A program made the position numbers and the translations under genes. Shown in pieces: positions 1-6,387 of a stretch of DNA of 10,561 bases. This stretch comes from an uncultured Lachnospiraceae bacterium (GTDB lineage Bacteria; Bacillota; Clostridia; Lachnospirales; Lachnospiraceae). Under the pieces are notes generated by a model that did no database searches, had not been told where the DNA came from, and saw only the letters and a program-made list of their open reading frames with translations. Each line of letters opens with the position of its first letter. Within the stretch, counting starts at the first letter, position 1. Where the stretch lies: positions 1 to 10,561 of the forward strand of contig CAJTOV010000133.1 in assembly GCA_910577765.1 (NCBI GenBank), in the 5' to 3' direction.

Positions 1-23
1 GCGATTCTGAATGGCCGTATGCC

Positions 24-54
24 GTAACAGTTCAAGGGGTATCTGAACTGTTAC
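24..54. repeat. 31-nt palindromic element, copy 1
   Basis: Two perfect 11-nt arms (GTAACAGTTCA at 24-34 and TGAACTGTTAC at 44-54) enclose a 9-nt loop, AGGGGTATC. A near-identical element lies at 4161-4191 in the same orientation; the two agree at 29 of 31 positions. No T-run follows, so it is not a standard terminator. The first bases of the window, read in frame 1, end in a TAA inside the left arm (25-27), so the element may sit at the 3' end of an upstream gene, but too little of that gene is present to say. It is best seen as a dispersed REP-like or MITE-like palindrome. Its function is unknown. Confidence 0.75.
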
Positions 55-83
55 CGCTGGAACCCGGGCCGCTGTATTTTTCC

Positions 84-97
84 CGAACAAATGTTTG
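84..97. promoter_or_regulatory. LexA (SOS) box upstream of uvrA
   Basis: CGAACAAATGTTTG matches the Firmicutes LexA consensus CGAACnnnnGTTCG at nine of the ten defined positions. It overlaps the predicted -35 hexamer of the uvrA promoter at 95-100, so bound LexA would block RNA polymerase. UvrA is a classic SOS gene, which makes the match more credible than sequence alone. Confidence 0.75.
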
Positions 98-123
98 CAA
101 AATCACATCCCTTGTGGTAAAAT
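95..123 (+). promoter_or_regulatory. uvrA promoter
   Basis: A -35 hexamer TTGCAA (95-100) and a -10 hexamer TAAAAT (118-123) are separated by exactly 17 nt. A TGG directly before the -10 gives an extended -10 element. Transcription would start near 130, leaving a leader of roughly 95 nt before the uvrA start codon. Confidence 0.65.
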
Positions 124-225
124 AAAACTGCTTTTCTTCAAAACAGATTGAGAAATACAATTTTGTTCATAATGATAACACCGCGCATATACAGACACGT
201 GAATCTGCGCAGAAAGGTCTGAATC

Positions 226-3048
226 ATGGCAAAGCAGTTTATTAAAATACGTGGTGCCAGCGAGCACAATTTAAAGAATATTTCCGTGGATATTCCCAGG
301 AATGAGCTGGTAGTGCTTACCGGCTTAAGCGGTTCGGGAAAGTCTTCCCTTGCATTTGATACCATCTATGCGGAAGGACAGCGGCGCTACATGGAGTCGC
401 TGTCTTCCTATGCCCGCCAGTTCCTGGGGCAGATGGAGAAGCCGGATGTGGAGAGCATTGAGGGGCTGTCCCCGGCCATCTCCATAGACCAGAAGTCCAC
501 CAACCGGAATCCCCGGTCTACCGTAGGGACCGTGACGGAGATCTACGACTATATGCGGCTTCTGTACGCCAGAATCGGGATTCCCCACTGCCCTAAGTGC
601 GGGCTGGAGATCCGCAGGCAGACCATTGACCAGATGGTGGACCAGATTCTGGAGCTGCCGGAGCGGAGCCGGATTCAGCTTCTGGCTCCGGTGGTCCGGG
701 GGCGCAAAGGCGAGCATGTGAAGCTTCTGGAGCAGGCCAGGAAAAGCGGCTATGTGCGGGTCCGGGTGGACGGCAGCCTATACGAGCTTTCCGAGGAGAT
801 CCGCCTGGAGAAGAATATCAAGCACAACATCGAGATCGTGGTGGACCGTCTGGTGGTGAAGGAAGGCATTGAGAAGCGGCTGACCGATTCCATTGAGACG
901 GTGATGAAGCTTTCCGACGGACGGATGATCGTGGACGTGGCAGACGGGGAGCCGATTCATTTCAGCATGAGCTTTTCCTGCCCGGACTGCGGCATCAGCA
1001 TTGAGGAGGTGGAGCCCAGAAGCTTTTCCTTCAACAATCCCTTCGGCGCCTGCCCGGACTGTTTCGGCCTGGGATACAAGATGGAATTTGACGAGGACCT
1101 GATGATCCCGGACAAGTCCTTAAGCATCTCCCAGGGGGCCATTGCAGTTCTGGGCTGGCAGTCCTGCATGGACAAAGGCAGCTTCACCAATGCCATTCTT
1201 ACGGCCCTGACAGAGGAATACGGGTTCAGCCTGGATACCCCCTTTGAGGACTATCCCCAGCCGGTCCGGGATGTGATCCTCAGGGGAACCGGGGGCCGGG
1301 TCTTAAAGGTCCATTACAAGGGACAGCGGGGAGAAGGGGTCTATGATGTGGCTTTTGAGGGACTTCTGATGAATGTGGAACGCCGCTACAAGGAGACCTT
1401 TTCCGAGAATTCCAAGGCAGAATACGAGACCTTCATGCGGATCACTCCCTGCAAGGCCTGCCGGGGCCAGCGTCTGAAGGCCAGCTCCCTGGCTGTGACC
1501 ATAGGCGGGAAGAACATCTATGAGGTAACCCAGCTTTCCATTGCCGAGTGCAGCCGGTTTCTGGGAGAACTGGGGCTGACTCCCACCCAGGAGCTGATCG
1601 GGGCCCAGATTCTCAAGGAGATCCGGGCCAGGCTGGAGTTTTTGCTGAACGTGGGACTGGAATATCTGTCCCTGTCCCGGGCCGCAGGCACCCTGTCCGG
1701 CGGCGAGGCCCAGCGGGTGCGGCTGGCCACCCAGATCGGTTCCGGTCTGGTGGGGGTGGCCTACATTCTGGACGAGCCCAGCATCGGACTGCACCAGCGG
1801 GACAATGACAAGCTTTTAGGGACCCTGACCCACCTGCGGGACCTGGGGAACACGGTGATCGTGGTGGAGCACGACGAGGATACCATGCTGGCCGCAGACT
1901 ACATTGTGGACATTGGCCCCGGGGCAGGAGAGCACGGGGGCCAGGTCATCGCCACAGGCACGGCCCAGGAGATCATGAACTGCCCGGAGTCCGTTACAGG
2001 AGCCTACTTAAGCGGGCGGAAGAAGATTCCGGTGCCGGCAAGCCGCCGCCAGCCTGCCGGGTGGCTTACCGTCCGGGGGGCTGCGGAGAATAACCTGAAG
2101 AATATTGACGTGGACATTCCCCTGGGGGTTCTTACCTGCGTCACCGGAGTCTCCGGCTCCGGCAAAAGCTCCCTGGTCAATGAGATCCTTAACAAGGCCC
2201 TGTCCCGGAAGCTGAACCGGGCCAGGATCATTCCCGGCAGGTTTCAGAAGCTGGAGGGAGTGGAGCAGCTTGACAAGGTCATTGACATTGACCAGTCCCC
2301 CATCGGGCGCACGCCCCGGTCCAACCCGGCCACCTACACCGGAGTCTTTGACATGATCCGCAACCTGTTTGCATCCACCAGCGATGCCAAGGCCAAGGGC
2401 TACAACAAGGGCCGGTTCAGCTTCAATGTCAAGGGAGGCCGCTGTGAGGCATGCAGCGGCGACGGGATCATCAAGATCGAGATGCATTTTCTGCCGGATG
2501 TGTACGTGCCCTGCGAGGTCTGCGGCGGAAAGCGGTACAACCGGGAGACCCTGGAGGTTAAGTACAAGGGAAAGAGCATTTATGACGTGCTGAATATGAC
2601 GGTGGAGGAGGCCCTGGGCTTCTTTGAGAATATTCCTTCCATTCACCGGAAGATTGCCACCCTACACGATGTAGGTCTGTCCTACATCCGTCTGGGGCAG
2701 CCTTCCACGGAGCTGTCCGGCGGGGAGGCCCAGCGGATCAAGCTGGCCACGGAGCTGAGCCGCCGCGGTACCGGCAGGACCATCTATATTCTGGACGAGC
2801 CTACCACAGGCCTGCATTTTGCCGATGTCCACAAGCTGGTGGAGATTCTCCACCGTCTGGCGGAAGGAGGCAACACGGTGGTGGTGATCGAGCACAACCT
2901 GGATGTGATCAAGACCGCCGATTATATCATTGACATGGGCCCGGAGGGCGGCGACCGGGGCGGTACGGTCATTGCAAAGGGCACACCGGAGCAGGTGGCG
3001 GCCAGCCCGGTGTCCTATACAGGAAAATATGTGAAGAAATATCTGTAA
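226..3048 (+). CDS. uvrA: UvrABC excinuclease subunit A
   Basis: UvrA is the ATP-dependent damage sensor of bacterial nucleotide excision repair. It dimerises, scans DNA and loads UvrB onto bulky lesions in the cytoplasm. The 940-residue length is normal for the family. Two ABC ATPase modules are complete: Walker A at about 33-41 and 641-649 (GxSGSGKSS), signature LSGGEAQ at about 490 and 830, and Walker B ILDEP at 514-518 and 855-859. The zinc-binding cysteines are all present: C122/C125 with C409/C412, C252/C255 with C276/C279, and C740/C743 with C763/C766. The ATG at 226 follows an AGAAAGG site. Upstream lie a good promoter and a LexA box, so SOS induction is likely. In many Firmicutes uvrB precedes uvrA, but the window starts too late to see it. 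No convincing terminator follows. Confidence 0.98.
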   Translation: MAKQFIKIRGASEHNLKNISVDIPRNELVVLTGLSGSGKSSLAFDTIYAEGQRRYMESLSSYARQFLGQMEKPDVESIEGLSPAISIDQKSTNRNPRSTVGTVTEIYDYMRLLYARIGIPHCPKCGLEIRRQTIDQMVDQILELPERSRIQLLAPVVRGRKGEHVKLLEQARKSGYVRVRVDGSLYELSEEIRLEKNIKHNIEIVVDRLVVKEGIEKRLTDSIETVMKLSDGRMIVDVADGEPIHFSMSFSCPDCGISIEEVEPRSFSFNNPFGACPDCFGLGYKMEFDEDLMIPDKSLSISQGAIAVLGWQSCMDKGSFTNAILTALTEEYGFSLDTPFEDYPQPVRDVILRGTGGRVLKVHYKGQRGEGVYDVAFEGLLMNVERRYKETFSENSKAEYETFMRITPCKACRGQRLKASSLAVTIGGKNIYEVTQLSIAECSRFLGELGLTPTQELIGAQILKEIRARLEFLLNVGLEYLSLSRAAGTLSGGEAQRVRLATQIGSGLVGVAYILDEPSIGLHQRDNDKLLGTLTHLRDLGNTVIVVEHDEDTMLAADYIVDIGPGAGEHGGQVIATGTAQEIMNCPESVTGAYLSGRKKIPVPASRRQPAGWLTVRGAAENNLKNIDVDIPLGVLTCVTGVSGSGKSSLVNEILNKALSRKLNRARIIPGRFQKLEGVEQLDKVIDIDQSPIGRTPRSNPATYTGVFDMIRNLFASTSDAKAKGYNKGRFSFNVKGGRCEACSGDGIIKIEMHFLPDVYVPCEVCGGKRYNRETLEVKYKGKSIYDVLNMTVEEALGFFENIPSIHRKIATLHDVGLSYIRLGQPSTELSGGEAQRIKLATELSRRGTGRTIYILDEPTTGLHFADVHKLVEILHRLAEGGNTVVVIEHNLDVIKTADYIIDMGPEGGDRGGTVIAKGTPEQVAASPVSYTGKYVKKYL

Positions 3049-3077
3049 CGTAAAATTTCCATAGAAAGTGCAAAAAA

Positions 3078-3109
3078 TTGTTTCATTCTTAACAAAGATT
3101 TGCTATACT
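3078..3109 (+). promoter_or_regulatory. Promoter of the FCD regulator gene
   Basis: An extended -10 element, TGCTATACT, lies at 3101-3109 (hexamer TATACT at 3104-3109). The best-looking -35 is TTGTTT at 3078-3083, but the 20-nt spacing is too long, so the promoter probably depends on its extended -10. Transcription would start near 3116, inside the palindrome at 3108-3123. Confidence 0.5.
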
Positions 3110-3123
3110 GTTATTCATAACAG
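3108..3123. promoter_or_regulatory. Palindromic candidate operator
   Basis: CTGTTAT and ATAACAG form perfect 7-bp arms around a 2-bp centre (TC). The palindrome overlaps the end of the -10 hexamer and the predicted start site of the FCD regulator gene. That is the position expected of an autorepression site, and its 16-bp size suits a dimeric winged-helix protein. It does not match the classic TnGTnnnACnA pattern of FadR-type sites, so assigning it to the neighbouring regulator is inference. Confidence 0.45.
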
Positions 3124-3162
3124 AAAACCACGGCAGCGGTCTGGGGGGTATCAGAGGAAAGA

Positions 3163-3852
3163 ATGGGAATGGGCATGAGAAAGATACTGAGCAGTGACGA
3201 GATCTACGAGGATCTCAGCGAGAAGATTGTGGAGCTGAAATACATGCCGGGAGAGAAGATCAGTGAGAATGATCTCAGCGCCCAGTACGGTGTGTCCCGG
3301 CATGTGGTGCGCTCGGCCATCACCCGCCTGAAGGAGCGGAAGCTGGTGGATGTATATCCCCAGCGGGGAACCTTTGTGAGCCTGATGGACATGAAGTATA
3401 TTGAGACGGTGCTCTATGTCCGGGAGGCGGTGGAGCATGAGGCAGCCAGCCGTCTGTACCGGCTTGCGGACCAGGAGCTGGAGGAGCTGGTGGGCCATAT
3501 GCGGGAGAATCTGGTACGCCAGCTCCAGGCCATTCACGAAGGCATTGCCACCAGGGATTTCTATGAGATTGATACGGCGTTTCACCGGCTGTTTATGACT
3601 GCGGCAGGCCACGGAGACGCCATTGACCTGGTCCGGGAATCCTTTGTCCATGTGAAGCGCTGGAGGAATTTTGAGATCCGCAGCACCGAACATCTCATGA
3701 GCCTTTACCGGGAGCATCTGGAGATTGCCAACGGCATTGAGCAGAAGGACTGGAAAGGGGTCAATGAGGCCCTCCACAACCATCTCAACACGGTGGAACG
3801 CCACAAGCATCTGTTTACGGATATCAGCCCGGAGTACTTTATTGTCCGCTGA
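3163..3852 (+). CDS. GntR-family transcriptional regulator, FCD (FadR) subfamily
   Basis: This 229-residue protein is a ligand-responsive DNA-binding regulator. The N-terminal winged helix-turn-helix spans about residues 12-72, with recognition-helix sequence around 43-60 (YGVSRHVVRSAITRLKERK) and the wing motif QRGTF at 67-71. The C-terminal all-helical FCD domain occupies about 80-220. It retains a likely metal-binding set: D137, H141, H185 and H207, with the D-x3-H and H-x21-H spacing typical of FCD proteins that bind carboxylic acids through a metal. The ATG at 3163 has an AGAGG site 6 nt upstream; ATGs at 3169 and 3175 are alternatives. The gene ends 364 nt before the dehydratase operon on the same strand, so it probably controls that operon and perhaps itself. 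Whether it represses or activates cannot be read from sequence. Confidence 0.9.
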   Translation: MGMGMRKILSSDEIYEDLSEKIVELKYMPGEKISENDLSAQYGVSRHVVRSAITRLKERKLVDVYPQRGTFVSLMDMKYIETVLYVREAVEHEAASRLYRLADQELEELVGHMRENLVRQLQAIHEGIATRDFYEIDTAFHRLFMTAAGHGDAIDLVRESFVHVKRWRNFEIRSTEHLMSLYREHLEIANGIEQKDWKGVNEALHNHLNTVERHKHLFTDISPEYFIVR

Positions 3853-3855
3853 TTT

Positions 3856-3899
3856 CCCGGCAGGTGCCGGGGGAGTCCGGAGGAACAGGGGGTTCGGAC
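3856..3899 (+). other. Two stem-loops just after the regulator gene
   Basis: A GC-rich hairpin (CCCGGC 3856-3861 with GCCGGG 3866-3871, loop AGGT) begins 3 nt after the stop codon. A second stem follows (GTCCGGA 3875-3881 with TTCGGAC 3893-3899, one G-T pair). Neither is followed by a T-run, so these may protect the 3' end of the mRNA rather than terminate it. Confidence 0.45.
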
Positions 3900-3981
3900 A
3901 GCAGCACCGGGATATTTTGAGCATAATGAACAAAAAATATTGTCGGAAATTCACAATTATAAAAAAAGTATTAAATCTCTA

Positions 3982-4010
3982 TTTACAGATTCCCGAAACA
4001 TTGTTAAAAT
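3982..4010 (+). promoter_or_regulatory. Strong promoter in the operon leader (P1)
   Basis: TTTACA (3982-3987) and TAAAAT (4005-4010) are separated by 17 nt, with TGT before the -10 giving an extended -10 element. This is the best sigma-A-type promoter in the window outside the uvrA region. The predicted start is near 4017, only about 10 nt before the stem of an intrinsic terminator. Confidence 0.65.
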
Positions 4011-4025
4011 AATATTTAGTTGGGG

Positions 4026-4060
4026 CAGCTTGCTGTCGGAAGGACGGCAGGCTGTTTTTT
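4026..4060 (+). terminator. Intrinsic terminator or leader attenuator
   Basis: A 12-bp stem pairs 4026-4037 with 4043-4054, including two G-T pairs, around a 5-nt loop (GGAAG). Six Ts follow at 4055-4060. It would work on the + strand only. It may end transcripts from the FCD regulator gene, or cut short transcripts starting at P1, leaving an RNA of about 45 nt. Confidence 0.75.
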
Positions 4061-4089
4061 GAGGCAATCTTGTCTACTAGTATTCTAGT
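4059..4089 (+). promoter_or_regulatory. Possible second promoter (P2) with palindrome ACTAG-TATT-CTAGT
   Basis: TTGAGG (4059-4064) and TATTCT (4081-4086), spaced by 16 nt, form a moderate promoter just past the terminator. Its -10 lies inside a 14-bp palindrome, ACTAG TATT CTAGT (4076-4089). Overlapping it, TTGTCTACTA (4070-4079) fits the TnGTnnACnA pattern of some FCD-regulator sites. A promoter here would feed the dehydratase operon without crossing the terminator. Each motif is short, so chance is possible. Confidence 0.35.
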
Positions 4090-4130
4090 GATTCAGACAG
4101 CGGCTGTCCCTGGCCGGTTTCCGGCTCCTT

Positions 4131-4200
4131 GTGAGAACCGGGGAACGGCTGTGAGAACAGGTAACAGTGCAAGGGGGATCTGAACTGTTACGAGAACAGG
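4131..4200 (+). repeat. Short direct repeats GAGAAC(C/A)GG around palindrome copy 2
   Basis: GTGAGAACCG (4131-4140) and GTGAGAACAG (4151-4160) are near-identical repeats 20 bp apart. A third partial copy, GAGAACAGG, lies at 4192-4200. The copies at 4153-4160 and 4192-4199 directly abut the palindrome on each side, as a target-site duplication would. They might instead be regulator half-sites. Confidence 0.55.
4161..4191. repeat. 31-nt palindromic element, copy 2
   Basis: The arms GTAACAGTGCA (4161-4171) and TGAACTGTTAC (4181-4191) enclose a 9-nt loop, AGGGGGATC. It differs from copy 1 at two positions, one of which breaks a base pair in the stem. It ends 12 nt before the ribosome binding site of the activator gene, so it lies in the 5' leader of the operon, where a hairpin could affect translation or RNA stability. 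Confidence 0.75.
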
Positions 4201-4216
4201 AATAAGGAGCTTACCT

Positions 4217-4990
4217 ATGTATACATTGGGAATTGATATCGGATCAACGACTTCAAAAGCCGTAATCTTGAAAGACGGCCAGGAAGTCATGGCCTCTTCC
4301 ATTGTAGTGGCTACCGTGGGAACCGACGGGGTGTCCCGGGCCATTGAAGAGGTGCTTAAGGAAAGCGGGCTTGCCCGGGAAACCCTGGATTGTGTGGTGG
4401 CCACGGGATACGGACGCCAGACCTATGAAGGGGCCGATTACCAGGTCAGCGAGCTGTCCTGCCATGCCCTGGGGGTCCATCACTTGTGCCCGGAGGCCAG
4501 AACCGTCATTGACATCGGCGGACAGGATGCCAAGGTTCTGTCCCTCAATGACCAGGGCCGCATGGTGAACTTTGTTATGAATGACAAGTGTGCCGCCGGA
4601 ACCGGAAGGTTTCTGGATGTGATGGCCAATATTTTAAAGCTGGACATCTCCTGTCTGGAGGTGGAGGCGGCCAAAGCAGAGAAGCCTGCCGGCATTTCCA
4701 GCACCTGCACGGTCTTTGCCGAGTCGGAGGTGATCTCCCAGCTTGCGGCAGGAACCGGGATTCCGGACCTGGTGGCAGGCATCTGCCAGTCCGTGGCTAC
4801 CCGGGTGGCATCCCTGGCCCGGAGAGTGGGCATCAAAGAGCAGGTGGCCATGAGCGGCGGCGTGGCGAGAAATGCCGGCGTCCGGGACGCCATGGAAAAG
4901 GAGCTGGGTGTGACCATCCGGTACCACCCCATGGCCCAGCTGATGGGGGCACTGGGAGCCGCCCTGTACGGGTTCCAGAAGTGCAGGTAA
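4217..4990 (+). CDS. 2-hydroxyacyl-CoA dehydratase activator (HgdC/HadI family ATPase)
   Basis: The activator couples ATP hydrolysis to transfer of one low-potential electron from ferredoxin or flavodoxin to the dehydratase. The 257-residue protein has the ASKHA nucleotide-binding fold: phosphate-1 motif GIDIGSTTSK at 5-14, phosphate-2 motif DIGGQDAK at 99-106, and a late glycine motif SGGVARN from 213. C125 (in NDKCAAGTGRF) and C164 (in SSTCTVFAESE) match in spacing the two cysteines by which the HgdC homodimer shares one [4Fe-4S] cluster. The length is typical. The ATG at 4217 has AAGGAG 7 nt upstream. It is the first gene of the putative operon, as the activator often precedes the two subunits. 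The cluster implies strong oxygen sensitivity. Family assignment is secure; the substrate is decided by its partners. Confidence 0.95.
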   Translation: MYTLGIDIGSTTSKAVILKDGQEVMASSIVVATVGTDGVSRAIEEVLKESGLARETLDCVVATGYGRQTYEGADYQVSELSCHALGVHHLCPEARTVIDIGGQDAKVLSLNDQGRMVNFVMNDKCAAGTGRFLDVMANILKLDISCLEVEAAKAEKPAGISSTCTVFAESEVISQLAAGTGIPDLVAGICQSVATRVASLARRVGIKEQVAMSGGVARNAGVRDAMEKELGVTIRYHPMAQLMGALGAALYGFQKCR

Positions 4991-5149
4991 GGGGGAAGGG
5001 AATCCCCCAAAGCGGGGCGTAGGGCTCTTCCCCACGCTCCGGTACATGGATAGTAACCGTTGGGGCGGGACTTTTATAAGCGTTCGGGACACCGGAGGCT
5101 TGGGGCCGCCGGAACGGTTAATATAAATAAATCAAGGAGGTTTTTCATT
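4991..5149 (+). other. Structured spacer between activator and dehydratase genes
   Basis: The 159-nt gap is rich in stems: GGGGGA/TCCCCC (4991-4996 with 5003-5008) right after the stop codon, and an 8-bp perfect long-range pair TAACCGTT/AACGGTTA (5054-5061 with 5113-5120) enclosing an imperfect CCGG-GGC/GCC-CCGG hairpin (5092-5112). No T-run follows. It could be an RNA processing or stability element that lets activator and dehydratase be made in different amounts. An AAGGAGG site at 5134-5140 serves the next gene. Confidence 0.5.
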
Positions 5150-6385
5150 ATGGCGGAAGAAGTTAAGAAAAGCAGACCGGCACCAGATCCCAATTCGGCA
5201 AAGTACAAACTGGGACAGATTGCCGCAAAGGCTTACAGCGACGCCATGGAAGCGAAAAAGCGCGGCGAGAAGATTGGATGGTGCGCCAGTAACTTCCCGG
5301 TAGAGATCCCGGAAACCCTGGGTCTGTACGTCTGCTATCCGGAGAACCAGGCAGCAGGAATTGCTGCAAGGGGCGGCGGAGAGCGGATGTGCAATATCAG
5401 CGAAGGGGAAGGCTATTCCAACGATATCTGCGCTTATGCCAGAATATCCCTGGCTTATGCCAAGGTAAAGGAAGCCCCGGAGCAGGATATGCCCCAGCCG
5501 GATTTTCTGCTCTGCTGCAACAATATCTGCAACTGCATGATCAAATGGTATGAGAATATTGCCAAAGAACTGGATATTCCCATGATTATGATCGATATCC
5601 CCTTTAACCCGGATTATGAGGTGTCTGATGCGGAGACCGAGTACATAAGGGCCCAGTTCCTGGACGCCATCCGCCAGCTGGAGGAGATCACCGGCAAAAA
5701 GTGGAGCGAGGAGCGGTTCAAAGAGGTCATGGAGTCTTCGGGACGGGCCAGCCGCATGTGGATCGAGGCTACCTCCCAGGCCAAATATGTGCCATCACCC
5801 TTTAACGGCTTTGATCTTCTGAACCATATGGCCGTGATGGTAACGGCCAGAGGCAAGAAGGAAGCCGGGGATGCCATGGAGACCCTGCTGAAGGAGTACA
5901 AGGAGAACCATGAAAAGGGGGTATCCACCTTCCGGGCGGAAGAGAAGTACCGGATCATGTTTGAGGGAATTGCCTGCTGGCCGTGGCTGCGTGCCACATC
6001 CACCGGTCTTAAGAGCAGGGGCATCAATATGGTCACCACCATCTATGCGGATGCCTTCGGCTTTATCTACGATGACTTTGACGGTATGTGCCGGGCCTAT
6101 GCGGATGTGCCCAACTGTATGAACCTGGAGAAGTCCAGGGACAAGCGGGTCCGTCTGTGCAAGGACAACCATGTGGAAGGACTTCTGGTTCATACCAACC
6201 GGTCCTGCAAGCTCTGGTCCGGGTTTATGCCGGAGATGAGCCGCCAGATCGGCGAGGCCTGCGGGATTCCGGTGACCTCCTTTGACGGAGACCAGGCAGA
6301 TCCCAGAAACTTCTCTGAGGCACAGTACGACACCAGGGTCCAGGGTCTTATGGAGATCATGGAAGCAAATAAAGGAGGGAAATAA
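5150..6385 (+). CDS. 2-hydroxyacyl-CoA dehydratase, larger subunit (HgdA/HadB/FldB-type)
   Basis: This 411-residue protein is one of the two related subunits of the radical dehydratase that turns (R)-2-hydroxyacyl-CoA into 2-enoyl-CoA. Family hallmarks are WCASNFPVEIPETLG from W44, NNIC around 124-127, KWYENIAKEL shortly after, and NRSCK around C353. C45, C127 and C353 are the likely ligands of its [4Fe-4S] cluster. Near C127 there is an unusual cysteine cluster, with C122, C123, C127 and C129 in eight residues. The length is close to HadB. An in-frame TTG at 5060 would add 30 residues, but they look like translated spacer; the ATG at 5150 has AAGGAGG 9 nt upstream and was chosen. The next subunit starts 2 nt after the stop, so the pair is translationally linked. 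The acyl substrate cannot be deduced. Confidence 0.94.
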   Translation: MAEEVKKSRPAPDPNSAKYKLGQIAAKAYSDAMEAKKRGEKIGWCASNFPVEIPETLGLYVCYPENQAAGIAARGGGERMCNISEGEGYSNDICAYARISLAYAKVKEAPEQDMPQPDFLLCCNNICNCMIKWYENIAKELDIPMIMIDIPFNPDYEVSDAETEYIRAQFLDAIRQLEEITGKKWSEERFKEVMESSGRASRMWIEATSQAKYVPSPFNGFDLLNHMAVMVTARGKKEAGDAMETLLKEYKENHEKGVSTFRAEEKYRIMFEGIACWPWLRATSTGLKSRGINMVTTIYADAFGFIYDDFDGMCRAYADVPNCMNLEKSRDKRVRLCKDNHVEGLLVHTNRSCKLWSGFMPEMSRQIGEACGIPVTSFDGDQADPRNFSEAQYDTRVQGLMEIMEANKGGK

Positions 6386-6387
6386 AG

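Larger units (their letters stand above)
3853..4216 (+). other. Regulatory region between the FCD regulator and the dehydratase operon
   Basis: This 364-nt stretch has no credible gene. In order it holds two GC-rich hairpins, an AT-rich stretch with arms ATTGT (3939-3943) and ACAAT (3953-3957) around a 9-bp centre, a strong promoter, an intrinsic terminator, a second weaker promoter overlapping a palindrome, a hairpin pairing CCGGTT (4114-4119) with AACCGG (4136-4141), GTGAGAAC direct repeats, and the second copy of the 31-nt palindrome. Such density points to complex control of the downstream operon. Confidence 0.6.

Noticed and set aside
1..27. Possible 3' end of an upstream gene ending at TAA 25-27
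   Set aside because: Only eight codons are visible, so neither the frame nor a product can be supported.
24..54. Palindrome as an intrinsic terminator for an upstream gene
   Set aside because: The stem is only moderately GC-rich and no T-run follows; a near-identical copy in a 5' leader also argues against it.
3151..3954. 267-codon minus-strand open frame opposite the FCD regulator
   Set aside because: It is a complement of a convincing winged-helix/FCD gene, and its product has no recognisable motifs.
3725..4012. 95-codon + strand frame overlapping the end of the regulator gene and the promoter region
   Set aside because: Its first part is an out-of-frame reading of the regulator gene and its second part runs through AT-rich promoter DNA.
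5060..5149. Upstream TTG start for the larger dehydratase subunit
   Set aside because: The extra 30 residues come from the structured spacer, while the ATG at 5150 has a textbook AAGGAGG site.
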